Origin: Alloacidobacterium dinghuense
Lineage (GTDB): Bacteria > Acidobacteriota > Terriglobia > Terriglobales > Acidobacteriaceae
Direction of reading: 5' to 3'
Assembly: GCF_014274465.1 (NCBI RefSeq)
Contig: NZ_CP060394.1
Coordinates: forward strand, 2,542,001 to 2,606,000
DNA length: 64,000 bases
A program made the translations under genes and the position numbers. Positions 1-8,690 of this stretch are shown one piece after another (position 1 is the first letter of the stretch; every line of letters starts with the position of its first letter). The notes under the pieces were generated by a model that saw only the letters and a program-made list of their open reading frames with translations, had not been told where the DNA came from and did not search any database.

Positions 1-3000
1 GCTGCTTGGGGTCGACTGGCGTCGTTCCTGAGCCATGAAGCAAGCTGAATACCGAAGGCACGAAGACAAGCGTCGCCACAGTTGCACAGAGCAGTCCGCC
101 AATCACGGCGCGGCCGAGGGGAGCATTTTGCTCGCCTCCGTCACCAAGCCCCAACGCCATCGGGATCATGCCAATAATCATGGCGAGCGCAGTCATGCAG
201 ACTGGGCGAAAGCGTGTTGCGCCTGCTTCAATGGCCGCGAGTATCGCATCCCCGTGCTCGGCTAAACGGAGCTTAGCGAACGAGACGACAAGAATGCTGT
301 TCGCGGTGGCCACGCCCATGCACATGATGGCGCCCATCAGCGCTGGCACACTAAGTGTCGTGTGGGTGAGAAAGAGAAAGATGACGATGCCCGCCAGTGC
401 TGCCGGTAGTGCGGTGATGATGATGAACGGATCCAGCCAGGACTGGAAGTTCACCACGATGAGCAAGTAAACAAGCACGACTGCGAACACCAGGCCGCCG
501 AGCAGCGAAACATAGGAACTGCGCATTGTTTGAACCTGGCCGCGGACGGACACAAACATGCCGCGTGGCAGCGTCTTCTCGTGCCGGTGAACGATGGCTT
601 CCACATCCTTCGCAACAGCGCCCAGATCACGGTACTGAACTGCGCCATAAATATCGATTACGCGGCGAATGTTGTAGTGATCCACGACGGCCATTTCGTG
701 GCCGCGCTCAATTGACGAAAGATCTCCGAGAACCTCCGGGGTTGCGCGCGGCGCTGCCAGCGACGAGTTGATAGGAATGTTCTGGACATCCTGAAGGGTA
801 TCCATGTGGTATTGCGGCGTCTGCGCCGCGAGATTGTAATCCACGCCGTTTTTATAGTTGAGAAAGAACATGGGCGTGATCTGAAAGCTGCCGCTTAGAG
901 TGTTCAACATGCTCTGCGCCACATCGCGAGTCGTAAATCCGCCTTGCACCGCCTTGGTCCGATCTATATTCACATTGAATGTCGGATAATCCATCGGCTG
1001 CTGAATGCGAACATCGACCAAACCGGGAACTTGCCGCAGTTCCTCCAGCATTGCAGTCGCTTCCCGCGTGCTCGCCTGGACGTCGTCGCTTTGGAACTGA
1101 ATGTCGATAGGAGCCGGCAGGCCGAAGTTAAGAACCTGGGTCGTAATATCGGCTGGCAGAAAGTAAAAGTGTGTTCCAGGAAACTCGCGTGGAAGCTGTC
1201 TGCGCAGATCCCGCACGTAGTTTGCCGTGGGGCGATGATTCTCATTCAAGCTAACCATGATGTCGCCATCCTCCGCACCGACAATGCCGGAGGTGCTATG
1301 CATCGTATTCATCGGGCTGTAGGGCAGGCCGAGATTGTCGAGGATATTGTTGAGCTCCTTACCCGGGATTTCGCGACGGATCGACGCTTCAATCTGGTCG
1401 CTCAACCGCGCAGTCTCTTCGATACGGGTTCCTGTTTTTGCGCGTAGATGCAGAATGAACTCGCCCGAATCTGTATTGGGGAAGAAGTCCTGGCCGAGGA
1501 ACGGCGCCAGCAGGAAAGCACAGAGGCAGGCGCAGAGGAAGACGGCAACAAAGACCTTGCGCGAAAGGACGAGCTTCGTCAGCAGGGCCTCATACGCGGA
1601 GCGAACACGCTCAAACAATTTCTCGAAACCGCGTTGGAAATGGACCAAGGGATTTCTGCTGGTTTCATGCTGCTTGGCCTTGAGCAGATACACGGCCAGC
1701 GTCGGCACGAGTGTGCGCGACAGAATATAGGAGGCGATCATCGCGAATATTACGGCCTCACCCAGTGGCGCGAAAAGAAAGCGGGACACGCCTTGAAGGA
1801 AGAACATGGGCAAGAAGACGATGCAGATACAGAGAGTGGAGACAAGTGCCGGTACAGCAATCTGCGCTGCGCCTTCGAGGATAGCCTCACGCAACTCGTA
1901 GCCCTCCTCAACAAATCTTTCGATGTTCTCGATCGTCACGGTGGCATCATCGACCAGGATGCCGACGGCCAGGGCCAGCCCGCCCAGGGTCATTGTGTTG
2001 ATCGTCTCTCCAACCATGCCGAGGATGATCACGGAGCTAAGAATGGAGAGCGGAATGGAGATCGCGATGATGAGCGTGGACCGCCAACTACCCAGAAACA
2101 AGAGGATCATGAGGGCAGTAAGGGCGGCAGCTATAACGCATTCTCGAATTACGCCAGAGACAGCCGCGCGGACAAATACGCTCTGGTCGCTTAATGGCGT
2201 GATCTTGAGGCTGGGCGGAACGATTTGCAGAACGCGTGGAAGCAAATCGCGTATGCCTTTCACGACACTCAATGTCGATGCATTGCCGGCTTTGAGCACG
2301 GTGATCAGCACACCACGGTGACCATCTTGCCGTACCACATTGGTCTGGAATGCATAGCCACTGCTGACGGTAGCCACGTCGCGGATATAGACGACCGCGC
2401 CGTTGACCTCCTTGATCGGCAACATGCCAAGTTCATCAATGGTTCGGGGTGCGGCATTGGTGCGGACGTCATATTCCTCGGCGCCCACCTTTACCGTTCC
2501 GGATGGAAGGACCACGTTCTGAGCGTTCAAGGCGTTCAACAGGTCGCCCGGCGAAACTCCTTTTGACTGCATCTTGTTCTGGTCCATGTTGACCGTGATC
2601 TGCGGGCTCTTGCCCCCATAAGGAAGCGGCAACACGGACCCTGGCACGGTCACCAGCTGGGGCCGAACCGCGTTTTGACTTAGGTCGGCCAATTGCTGCT
2701 CATCCAGGCCTTTACCGGAAACGCCCAATTGAAGAATGGGTACGCTAGAGGCGCTGAAGTTGATGATTTCTGGCGGGAGCGTCCCGGGGGGAAGTTGGCG
2801 CAGTTCGTATTGTGAAGCCGCGGTGATCTGCGCGTTGGCGGTATCAAGGCTCGCGCCCGGCTGCAGGTAGAGCTTGACTACCGATACGCCGTTGTAGGTT
2901 GTCGATTCAATGTGCTCTATGTTGTCGACCAGCGAGGTGAGCACCTTCTCGTACGGAGTCGTGAGCCGCCCCTCCATCTCCTCGGGGTTCAAGCCGGTGT

Positions 3001-3151
3001 ACTGCCAGGCAACTGCCACAACCGGAATGTTGATGTTGGGGAAGATATCGGTTGGCGTCCGCCCGATCATGACGGGGCTCATGATGAGGATGAGTAGCGC
3101 AAGGACGATGAAGGTGTACGGTCGGTTCAGAGCTAGTCTAACAATCCACAC
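1..3151 (-). CDS. Efflux RND transporter permease subunit (3' end cut by window edge)
   Basis: Inner-membrane proton-driven pump of the AcrB/HAE1-like RND superfamily, normally working with a periplasmic adaptor and an outer-membrane channel. The frame is open from GTG at 3151 to the window edge, giving 1050 codons, so only the extreme C-terminus can be missing. The N-terminus reads MWIVRLALNRPYTF (first transmembrane helix), followed by the porter-domain start TPTDIFPNINIPVV. A DD pair in GILVDDATVTIENIER matches the proton-relay helix, and the second half repeats the fold (TM stretch near VVNFQSWLDPFIIITALPAA). An in-frame TAG lies eight codons upstream of the GTG, and GGAAAGG lies about 10 nt before it, which fixes the start. 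No frameshift was seen. It is divergent from the LysR gene at 3304, a likely regulator. Substrate cannot be read from the sequence; adaptor and outer-membrane genes may lie left of the window. Confidence 0.93.
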   Translation of the reverse strand, partial: MWIVRLALNRPYTFIVLALLILIMSPVMIGRTPTDIFPNINIPVVAVAWQYTGLNPEEMEGRLTTPYEKVLTSLVDNIEHIESTTYNGVSVVKLYLQPGASLDTANAQITAASQYELRQLPPGTLPPEIINFSASSVPILQLGVSGKGLDEQQLADLSQNAVRPQLVTVPGSVLPLPYGGKSPQITVNMDQNKMQSKGVSPGDLLNALNAQNVVLPSGTVKVGAEEYDVRTNAAPRTIDELGMLPIKEVNGAVVYIRDVATVSSGYAFQTNVVRQDGHRGVLITVLKAGNASTLSVVKGIRDLLPRVLQIVPPSLKITPLSDQSVFVRAAVSGVIRECVIAAALTALMILLFLGSWRSTLIIAISIPLSILSSVIILGMVGETINTMTLGGLALAVGILVDDATVTIENIERFVEEGYELREAILEGAAQIAVPALVSTLCICIVFLPMFFLQGVSRFLFAPLGEAVIFAMIASYILSRTLVPTLAVYLLKAKQHETSRNPLVHFQRGFEKLFERVRSAYEALLTKLVLSRKVFVAVFLCACLCAFLLAPFLGQDFFPNTDSGEFILHLRAKTGTRIEETARLSDQIEASIRREIPGKELNNILDNLGLPYSPMNTMHSTSGIVGAEDGDIMVSLNENHRPTANYVRDLRRQLPREFPGTHFYFLPADITTQVLNFGLPAPIDIQFQSDDVQASTREATAMLEELRQVPGLVDVRIQQPMDYPTFNVNIDRTKAVQGGFTTRDVAQSMLNTLSGSFQITPMFFLNYKNGVDYNLAAQTPQYHMDTLQDVQNIPINSSLAAPRATPEVLGDLSSIERGHEMAVVDHYNIRRVIDIYGAVQYRDLGAVAKDVEAIVHRHEKTLPRGMFVSVRGQVQTMRSSYVSLLGGLVFAVVLVYLLIVVNFQSWLDPFIIITALPAALAGIVIFLFLTHTTLSVPALMGAIMCMGVATANSILVVSFAKLRLAEHGDAILAAIEAGATRFRPVCMTALAMIIGMIPMALGLGDGGEQNAPLGRAVIGGLLCATVATLVFVPSVFSLLHGSGTTPVDPKQ

Positions 3152-3260
3152 GGTTCGAGTGCCTTTCCGCTGCCGGCTCTAGCGATCTGCCGGAGAAACG
3201 TCTTCGCAATCTTCGATTCGAAAGGGGAAAGGGAGGACTCGCGCTTTGTTCTGAGCAGAT

Positions 3261-3279
3261 CTATCTCAAAAACAGATAG
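3261..3279. promoter_or_regulatory. Candidate LysR-type operator, ATC-N9-GAT
   Basis: The palindrome CTATCT-7 nt-AGATAG lies in the 152-bp divergent spacer between the RND permease and the LysR gene. It contains the ATC-N9-GAT arrangement (also T-N11-A) typical of LysR-family boxes such as the NodD box. A second partial inverted arm, GAGATA, lies at 3287-3292. Function is inferred from motif and position. Confidence 0.5.
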
Positions 3280-3303
3280 GAAAAATGAGATAGACTTTTA
3301 CGC

Positions 3304-4191
3304 ATGGAACTCAGGCATCTACGCTACTTCAAGGCGGTTGCGGAGAACGGAGGTTTTGCACGGGCGGCGCGTCTTCTCCACGTGGCTCAGTCCGCCATCA
3401 GCGGGCAGATTCGCGATCTCGAGGAGGAGCTTGGAGTTCCGCTTTTTGATCGAGCGAAACGGCAGATCCGTCTTACCTACCACGGCGAGCTCTTCCTGAA
3501 GGATGCCAAGACTTTGCTAGCCTCCGCCGACAGTGCTGTCGCCAATATGCAACGATCTCTTCGCGGTGAAGTCGGGACTCTGACCATCGGTTTTTTCGCT
3601 GGAGGTACCGGGCCATTTTTTCCGGCAATCATCAAAGAATTCAAGCGCCGCTTTCAGGACGTGCAAGTTTCACTGGTGGAGATGACGACCCCGATGCATC
3701 ACAAGGCCTTGCAAGCCGGAACTATTGATGTAGCGTTCACTCGGCCCGCACCACCATCGGACGCGGCAACTTTACATCTCGAACATCATCTACACTCGGA
3801 CCGCCTCAGTGCGGCGATGCTCAAAAGTCATCCTCTGGCAAAGAAGCGCAGCATTTTTGTACGCGAACTGGCTGACGAACGATTCATTGTGGTTGACCGC
3901 AATAGTGCGCCGTTCTCTTTTGACAAGGTGATCTCTCTTTGCACGGAAGCCGGCTTTTCTCCCCGGATCGGGACTACGGCTTCGAATGCGGTCGGTGCTG
4001 TCGCGCTTGTCGAAGCGGGGGAGGGCGTAGCCATCTTGTCACACGCTTGGCGCGGGAATGGAGTGGTGTTCGTTCCCCTCGCCGACCGCATGGCATTCAT
4101 GGACCTCGTGATTGCCTGGGCGCCACAGCACGAGAATCCTGTTCTCCGTTCATTTCTGGACGTGGCCCTCAAGAAACGGAGAAAACCATAA
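3304..4191 (+). CDS. LysR-family transcriptional regulator
   Basis: 295-residue LysR-type regulator. An N-terminal winged helix-turn-helix (residues about 1-60: MELRHLRYFKAVAENGGF, then SAISGQIRDLEEELGVPLFDR) is followed by a two-lobed effector-binding domain (residues about 90-290). Length is normal for the family. It is divergent from the RND permease gene at 3151 and has a LysR-box-like palindrome just upstream, so it probably controls the pump and itself. It is clearly related to the LysR protein at 7584: both start MELRHLRYF and share FFP.II, MEM and LVEAGEGV segments. No strong ribosome-binding site is visible before the ATG. The inducer is unknown. Confidence 0.93.
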   Translation: MELRHLRYFKAVAENGGFARAARLLHVAQSAISGQIRDLEEELGVPLFDRAKRQIRLTYHGELFLKDAKTLLASADSAVANMQRSLRGEVGTLTIGFFAGGTGPFFPAIIKEFKRRFQDVQVSLVEMTTPMHHKALQAGTIDVAFTRPAPPSDAATLHLEHHLHSDRLSAAMLKSHPLAKKRSIFVRELADERFIVVDRNSAPFSFDKVISLCTEAGFSPRIGTTASNAVGAVALVEAGEGVAILSHAWRGNGVVFVPLADRMAFMDLVIAWAPQHENPVLRSFLDVALKKRRKP

Positions 4192-5399
4192 CCAGACCTG
4201 TCTACAGGTGAAAGCGCCGGTCCATGAATCTGGGGGCCCGGCAGGATTATGACTAGGAACGCCGGACTTCGGATGTCGTGGAGGGCTTTTCAGCAGAGAT
4301 TTGGTGTTGCAGGGCGCTGAGTCTTCATGGGAGAAATCGCGAACGTGCGAAATGGATGTGAAGTCGAACCACGAAAGCACTGAATAACCGATCAGGTTGG
4401 CCTCCGGATAGCACTATATGTCATCTGGCTGCCGCACTCGGTCAAGTTCGATAGCCGCCTCGCGCACGAACTCATCGATTCGCGGTCGGAACTGATAATG
4501 TCCTAGGCCACTGGTGCCGTTCTCACGTCCTGGCCGAGGATATTCGTATTTTCTTTCGCAGCCTGCGCAAGTAGAGAGTCTCCCTCGTTTTCGGAAGAGT
4601 GCTCATACTTAAGCCGTGTCAGTTCATTGCATCTTCCTGACCCGAACCACTTGCCTGTGTCACCGGCTATCGGGACAACTGGCATTTGGCGAAGTTTGAC
4701 GTTTTGATTCCTGACAGCACACCACAACGCGAAAAGTGTCAACTCCCTGCGGAGGATCCAGCACGAACGACTGCTCGCCGTCACGGTTGCACGGGACGGA
4801 AAGGACAAGGTCGGGTTTAGTTGTCTGTTTCGGACTCATCGGAGCAGATTGACTCTGGCAAGGTCGTGAGCGCTCGGAAGCCGGAACACCCGCCTGACAA
4901 TCCGCAATCACTCCAGATTCAATTGAAAAGGGACGCCCGAATTCGGGTGAGGCACCGCGGGTTGTTGAAAGAGACACTTCACGGTGAGCAACGTTTAAGT
5001 CCGGACGGCTTCCTGCGATGCATCTCTTGCATGAGCGGGGATAGGTTGATCGTGCCTGGATTGTTGCAAAACTTGTTGAAGTCTTCATTTCAATTACCCC
5101 CTGCAAAGGACCGAAATTATTCTGAACCGGTCGCCAACCGGCGATGCGGCGAACTGCCTTCCATTGCCGCCACAAAGATCGAAGGAAAACAAAAACAGCA
5201 ATCTACGTGAATAGCACCGGAAGAGCGGATTGCAATGCAGTGGAATGGTGCCATCAGGCCATGTAGTCATGGTGTCTCGCTTTCTGTTGGGTATCTATCT
5301 TGTTGTTCTCTGTCACGACATGCGCCTCAGAAACGCGGTCGGCGAAACGCAGCCTCGGCTCAGTCGAATGGCATGGCGCCCTCTGATGTTGCGCTTCCG
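4192..5399. other. 1.2-kb stretch without a convincing gene
   Basis: No open frame here resembles a known protein or has convincing coding character. The longest candidates (minus 4660-5175 and 4503-4808) are Cys/Ser/Arg-rich and overlap each other. A minus-strand tail of about 45 codons ending near 4419 (key residues YEYPRP, GHYQFRPRIDEFVREAA) looks more protein-like and may be the end of a decayed gene that I could not identify. Base composition is less GC-rich than the flanking genes. It is best read as decayed or intergenic DNA between two LysR-controlled loci. Confidence 0.45.
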
Positions 5400-6131
5400 C
5401 TATCCGTTTGTCGGCAGCGAAGCAATCCATTGATCGACGGTAAGAACCGTCGCCGAACGAGGAAACAGGTTTGTCATCAGTTCCTCATGCAGGCTTGCCT
5501 TGGGATCAGCACATGCATCGGAGAGAATTGTCATGCTGTAGTCTTCATCCGCCGCCAGCGTAAATGTCGACAGGATGACGCCGCTGGTTGCCACACCCGC
5601 CATCACCAGATGCTTGATGCCTTCGGAGCGCAGGACCTCATTCAGGTCATTGCCGCTGAACGCACAGAACCTGTCCTTGTCCACAACAATCTCATCGTGT
5701 CCTGGCTGCAGGGTCGAGATCAGTTTGCTTGCATCGGGTGGGATCAGGTTCCTCGTCTTGATGAGTGCAAATGCTTTGTTGCTGTCCGCAATGTCTCGGT
5801 ATCCCTCACGGAACTTCACCTTGCTGAACACCACCGGCAGCCCAGCTGCGCGTCCGGCCTTGAGCGCGGCAGCGGCGCGTTGCGCAGCACTCTTCGCATA
5901 GGGCTGGTCACCAATGCCAACCTGAAAGTCCAGAATAAGAAGGGCGGTATCTGAAGCCTGCGACCTGGCTTGCGTCTCCTTCTTCCACGTTGATGCATAA
6001 GCTAAGGGCGACGCCACCGTTGCAAGTGTGGCAATAAGTCCGGAACGCACAAATGCTCTGCGAGATAGCGTTGGGCCAGTATGAACTGCGGGTGACGGCG
6101 AACTGATGTTGTCCCTGGCGGCCGTAGTCAT
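5400..6131 (-). CDS. Isochorismatase-family hydrolase-like protein, Tat-type signal, no nucleophile cysteine
   Basis: 243 residues. The N-terminus carries a twin-arginine-like export signal (SRRAFVRSGLIATLA, about residues 23-37, then PLAYAS). The rest has the isochorismatase-like alpha/beta fold: ALLILDFQ supplies the usual Asp and VDKDRFCAF the usual Lys. The third catalytic residue, normally Cys in a GVxTxxCV segment, is absent: this protein has GVATSGVILST. A subgroup with ATSGVxLST is known to me from general knowledge, so this may be a subfamily feature rather than damage. The ATG overlaps the stop of the upstream binding-protein gene (ATGA, 6128-6131), indicating translational coupling. 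It is the last gene of a three-gene minus-strand unit opposite a LysR gene. The substrate is unknown, and 'hydrolase' is a fold-based label only. Confidence 0.85.
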   Translation of the reverse strand: MTTAARDNISSPSPAVHTGPTLSRRAFVRSGLIATLATVASPLAYASTWKKETQARSQASDTALLILDFQVGIGDQPYAKSAAQRAAAALKAGRAAGLPVVFSKVKFREGYRDIADSNKAFALIKTRNLIPPDASKLISTLQPGHDEIVVDKDRFCAFSGNDLNEVLRSEGIKHLVMAGVATSGVILSTFTLAADEDYSMTILSDACADPKASLHEELMTNLFPRSATVLTVDQWIASLPTNG

Positions 6132-6889
6132 CGCGCCCCCAGTCCCGGACGTTCCATCCCCGTCTTCTCGACCGTGGGAGTTGCCTTTTCCGAAGCGAGA
6201 AAGTCAATGAGGCGTTTGGCTGCCTCGGGATTCTTAGCACCTTTCACCACAGCGGCGGCGAGTACCTGGACGAACTGAAGATCGGCGGGGATCGTGCCGA
6301 CGAAATCGACACCTCGAACGGGCAGGATTTCACTTACGGGCAGAACGACCATCTCCACTTTTCCGCTGGCGACGTCGGCCGATGCCGCATCGGAGAGCTT
6401 ATCCACCAAGGGGCCAGCGATGCCAAGCTGCGGGAATACTGTGGTCTTCAGGTAGATCCCGGAGGTGCTTTGGATGCCGATGGAGTTCGCTTGAAGCAGC
6501 GTTTGTTTGAAGGCGTTCACCGTACTGATGTCCGGATCGGGTGTGCCGGAGCGCACACCAACTCCCAGCGGGACGCTGGCGAGATCGACGTCTGAACCTG
6601 GAACGATTCTGCCCTCCGCTGATAGCTCGGCGAGCCCCTCCCTCGATAGGATGACCACGTCGGCGGCCTGACCGCGGCGAAGCTCAGCGTCGATCGTCGT
6701 GGGTCCATCACCCTGAGAGGCTCCGCGCATCGTGGTAACTGTAATGCCGGTGCTTTTCTCGAATTGGGGCAGAAGCTCCTGATAAGCGGCGGAGAAGCCG
6801 CCGGAGGTAAGAACTGTAACCTGCGCAGGCAAGCAGGCGGGCAAAGCAAAGATCAATGGGATCGCGAACGTTAGTCTCTTCGGTGTCAT
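6128..6889 (-). CDS. ModA-like extracellular substrate-binding protein
   Basis: 253 residues from the chosen ATG. A signal peptide (MTPKRLTFAIPLIFALPACLPA) precedes a type-II periplasmic binding fold of the ModA / SBP_bac_11 class: VTVLTSGGF, then QFEKSTGITV, GQAADVVILSREG, and a C-terminal AKRLIDFLAS. Upstream in-frame ATGs exist back to 7012, but 6889 has AAGGA about 6 nt upstream and begins the signal peptide. LPAC at the end of the signal might be an imperfect lipobox. No permease or ATPase gene is nearby, so this is an orphan binding protein; its ligand (an oxyanion such as molybdate is the family default) is not supported by context. It sits between the NTF2-like and isochorismatase-like genes and overlaps the latter by 4 nt. 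Confidence 0.88.
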   Translation of the reverse strand: MTPKRLTFAIPLIFALPACLPAQVTVLTSGGFSAAYQELLPQFEKSTGITVTTMRGASQGDGPTTIDAELRRGQAADVVILSREGLAELSAEGRIVPGSDVDLASVPLGVGVRSGTPDPDISTVNAFKQTLLQANSIGIQSTSGIYLKTTVFPQLGIAGPLVDKLSDAASADVASGKVEMVVLPVSEILPVRGVDFVGTIPADLQFVQVLAAAVVKGAKNPEAAKRLIDFLASEKATPTVEKTGMERPGLGAR

Positions 6890-7008
6890 GGTTGTTCCTT
6901 TCAGGTTGTTTGTTCGCAAGTTTCGCTTGCGAACAGGTGGCGATCCGGTCAACACAAATGTCGTGCACGGTGGTACCGGAACGCCGTAGAGCGAAATATT
7001 CTCGCCGA

Positions 7009-7428
7009 TCATGCAATCGAATTTTCCTCGAACAGGCGGCCGACCATGGTCGAATCGAGGTAGGCGCGCACGCGAACGATCAATCCGTCCTGAAAATAGA
7101 CCACCCAGCAGTAGCGGTTATCGAATCGCATGCCGTTCCTGGCTGTCGCCAGCGAATGAAGCTCGACCACAGCCTGATCGCCTTCGACGATCACATTCTC
7201 GGTATGCAGCTGAGCGCCATTGGGAAGAACCTGTCCCAGCTTTGCGAAGGTGCCTTCGATGAAGGCCTTCTTGCTGAGGTAGTGACCAGCCAGAGGGTGC
7301 GTTCCCATGACTATCCAGTCGACGTTGTCGGCGACATGTTCGAAGAAAGCAGAGCCATCGCCGCTCTCCAGTCCTTTGAAGAGTTCGCGAACGCTTTCGT
7401 GTGTAATTGCCATCTGTGTAATTGCCAT
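7009..7428 (-). CDS. SnoaL/NTF2-like family protein
   Basis: 139-residue single-domain protein of the nuclear-transport-factor-2 / SnoaL fold, a cone-shaped pocket used by small isomerases, hydrolases and stress proteins. Visible features are the N-terminal helix ESVRELFKGLESGDGSAFF, DNVDWIVMGTHPLAGHY, and the closing strand CWVVYFQDGLIVRVRAYLD. The function is unknown. Start at 7428 is supported by AAGGAG eight nt upstream. A perfect 15-bp tandem repeat duplicates the first codons, so the protein begins MAITQMAIT and could also start at the second ATG (7413). First gene of the minus-strand unit, divergent from the LysR gene at 7584. Confidence 0.85.
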   Translation of the reverse strand: MAITQMAITHESVRELFKGLESGDGSAFFEHVADNVDWIVMGTHPLAGHYLSKKAFIEGTFAKLGQVLPNGAQLHTENVIVEGDQAVVELHSLATARNGMRFDNRYCWVVYFQDGLIVRVRAYLDSTMVGRLFEENSIA

Positions 7429-7430
7429 CT
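7400..7430. repeat. 15-bp tandem duplication over a start codon
   Basis: 7401-7415 and 7416-7430 are identical 15-mers (GTGTAATTGCCATCT). They duplicate ATG plus four codons of the SnoaL-like gene in frame, adding five residues and a second start codon. Confidence 0.9.
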
Positions 7431-7583
7431 GAGTTTCTCCTTGGTTTTGGGATTTTCGCTTGCGACTGAATCCGTTGCGGCAGCCTCAAGCGGAGCTTAC
7501 AAACAGATAGAGTAGGATTTTGTCCATTCGAAGCACGCTTTGTTTCGAACGCGGCGTTCGCTTTTCTCGATAGGAGCCAGGAT

Positions 7584-8495
7584 ATGGAACTGCGGCATCT
7601 CCGCTACTTCTGTGCCGTAGCAGACTGGAATGGATTTAATCGCGCTGCCCGTGCGCTCCATACTTCACAGTCTTCTATCAGTGCGCAGATTCGTGATCTT
7701 GAGCGAGAGATCGGTGTGAAGCTGCTCAATCGCACGCAGTCGCAAGTAACTCTGACGAGTGCGGGTGAGCGGTTTCTGGAGGAATCGCGCAAAGTGGTCG
7801 CAGCTGCCGATCGCGCGGTCGACATCGCGCAACGGACGGCAAGAGGCGAGATCGGATCGCTCACGATCGGCTTTCTGATTTGGGGAACCGGCGCGTTCTT
7901 TCCGGGAATCATCCGCGGCTTTCGTCAACTCCACCCGGCTGTGCAGCTCTCGGTGATGGAAATGCTCTCGCGAGCGCAGCCGGAGGCGTTGCTCAATGGT
8001 TCGATTGACATCGGCTTCACCCGGCCGCTTGAGCCTCCTTACGATGCCCAGCTCCGCTCCGAACTGTTGTATACGGACCCGGTGGTGGCCGTACTTCCCG
8101 CAGATCACCGGTTGGCGGGCGGACCGCTCCGGCTTCATGATCTGGCCAACGAACGCTTCGTGGTATGCGACAGAAACATCGCACCCACCTTCTTCGATAA
8201 GATCACTTCACTCTGTGCGCAGTCAGGTTTTTCGCCGAACATTGTTCAGACGTCGAATCTCGTTTCCAGCGTGCTTACCTTGGTAGAAGCGGGCGAAGGC
8301 GTAACGCTGCTCCCTTCAGGCCTCCAACATAGGCGGTTCAGCGATCTCTCCTTCTGCCCGCTCATCGATCCGGGGTGCGGCATCGATTTGGTCATGGCGT
8401 GGTCTCCAAATCGCGAAGGAGAAACGCACAAATCCTTTCTTGATTTCATCCGAAGCAAGAAAAAAATCATCCTAAGCTCACTCAAAATCGGATAG
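7584..8495 (+). CDS. LysR-family transcriptional regulator
   Basis: 303-residue LysR regulator: N-terminal winged helix (MELRHLRYFCAVADWNGF, SSISAQIRDLEREIGVKLLNR) and C-terminal effector-binding lobes. The start has a GGAGCCAGGAT leader. It is divergent from the SnoaL-binding protein-isochorismatase unit and probably regulates it. The spacer (7429-7583) holds AAACAGATAG (7501-7510), which also occurs in the operator of the other LysR gene, and a pair of TTCGAA palindromes (7527-7532 and 7544-7549). It is a paralogue of the LysR at 3304. The effector is unknown. Confidence 0.93.
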   Translation: MELRHLRYFCAVADWNGFNRAARALHTSQSSISAQIRDLEREIGVKLLNRTQSQVTLTSAGERFLEESRKVVAAADRAVDIAQRTARGEIGSLTIGFLIWGTGAFFPGIIRGFRQLHPAVQLSVMEMLSRAQPEALLNGSIDIGFTRPLEPPYDAQLRSELLYTDPVVAVLPADHRLAGGPLRLHDLANERFVVCDRNIAPTFFDKITSLCAQSGFSPNIVQTSNLVSSVLTLVEAGEGVTLLPSGLQHRRFSDLSFCPLIDPGCGIDLVMAWSPNREGETHKSFLDFIRSKKKIILSSLKIG

Positions 8496-8690
8496 TTGTG
8501 TTCATGGTTCTTGTCCCTCGCCAAGCTCATTAGACAGATGATTGGCTATATCGACGTGATCCATGTGGACGAAAAACGTCAGTACCCTATCGGAGCTGCT
8601 CCGCGGGATCAGGCGTGCGCGGTGGATGGAGATAGAGCGGAGCAGGTCGGATAGAACCGGCTTGTCGGAAATTGACCTCGAACATCCATT

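Noticed and set aside
1448-2194. Plus-strand open frame of 248 codons opposite the RND permease
   Set aside because: The minus strand encodes a continuous RND protein here; the plus frame is Gln/Arg/Asp-rich without any family resemblance.
4660-5175. Minus-strand open frame of 171 codons in the 4.2-5.4 kb spacer
   Set aside because: Cys/Ser/Arg-rich, no recognisable motif, no ribosome-binding site, and overlaps another equally weak frame.
5235-5954. Plus-strand open frame of 239 codons
   Set aside because: Shadow of the isochorismatase-like gene on the opposite strand.
6890-7012. Longer N-terminus of the binding protein from the ATG at 7012
   Set aside because: The signal peptide and ribosome-binding site belong to the ATG at 6889; the extra 41 residues look non-coding.
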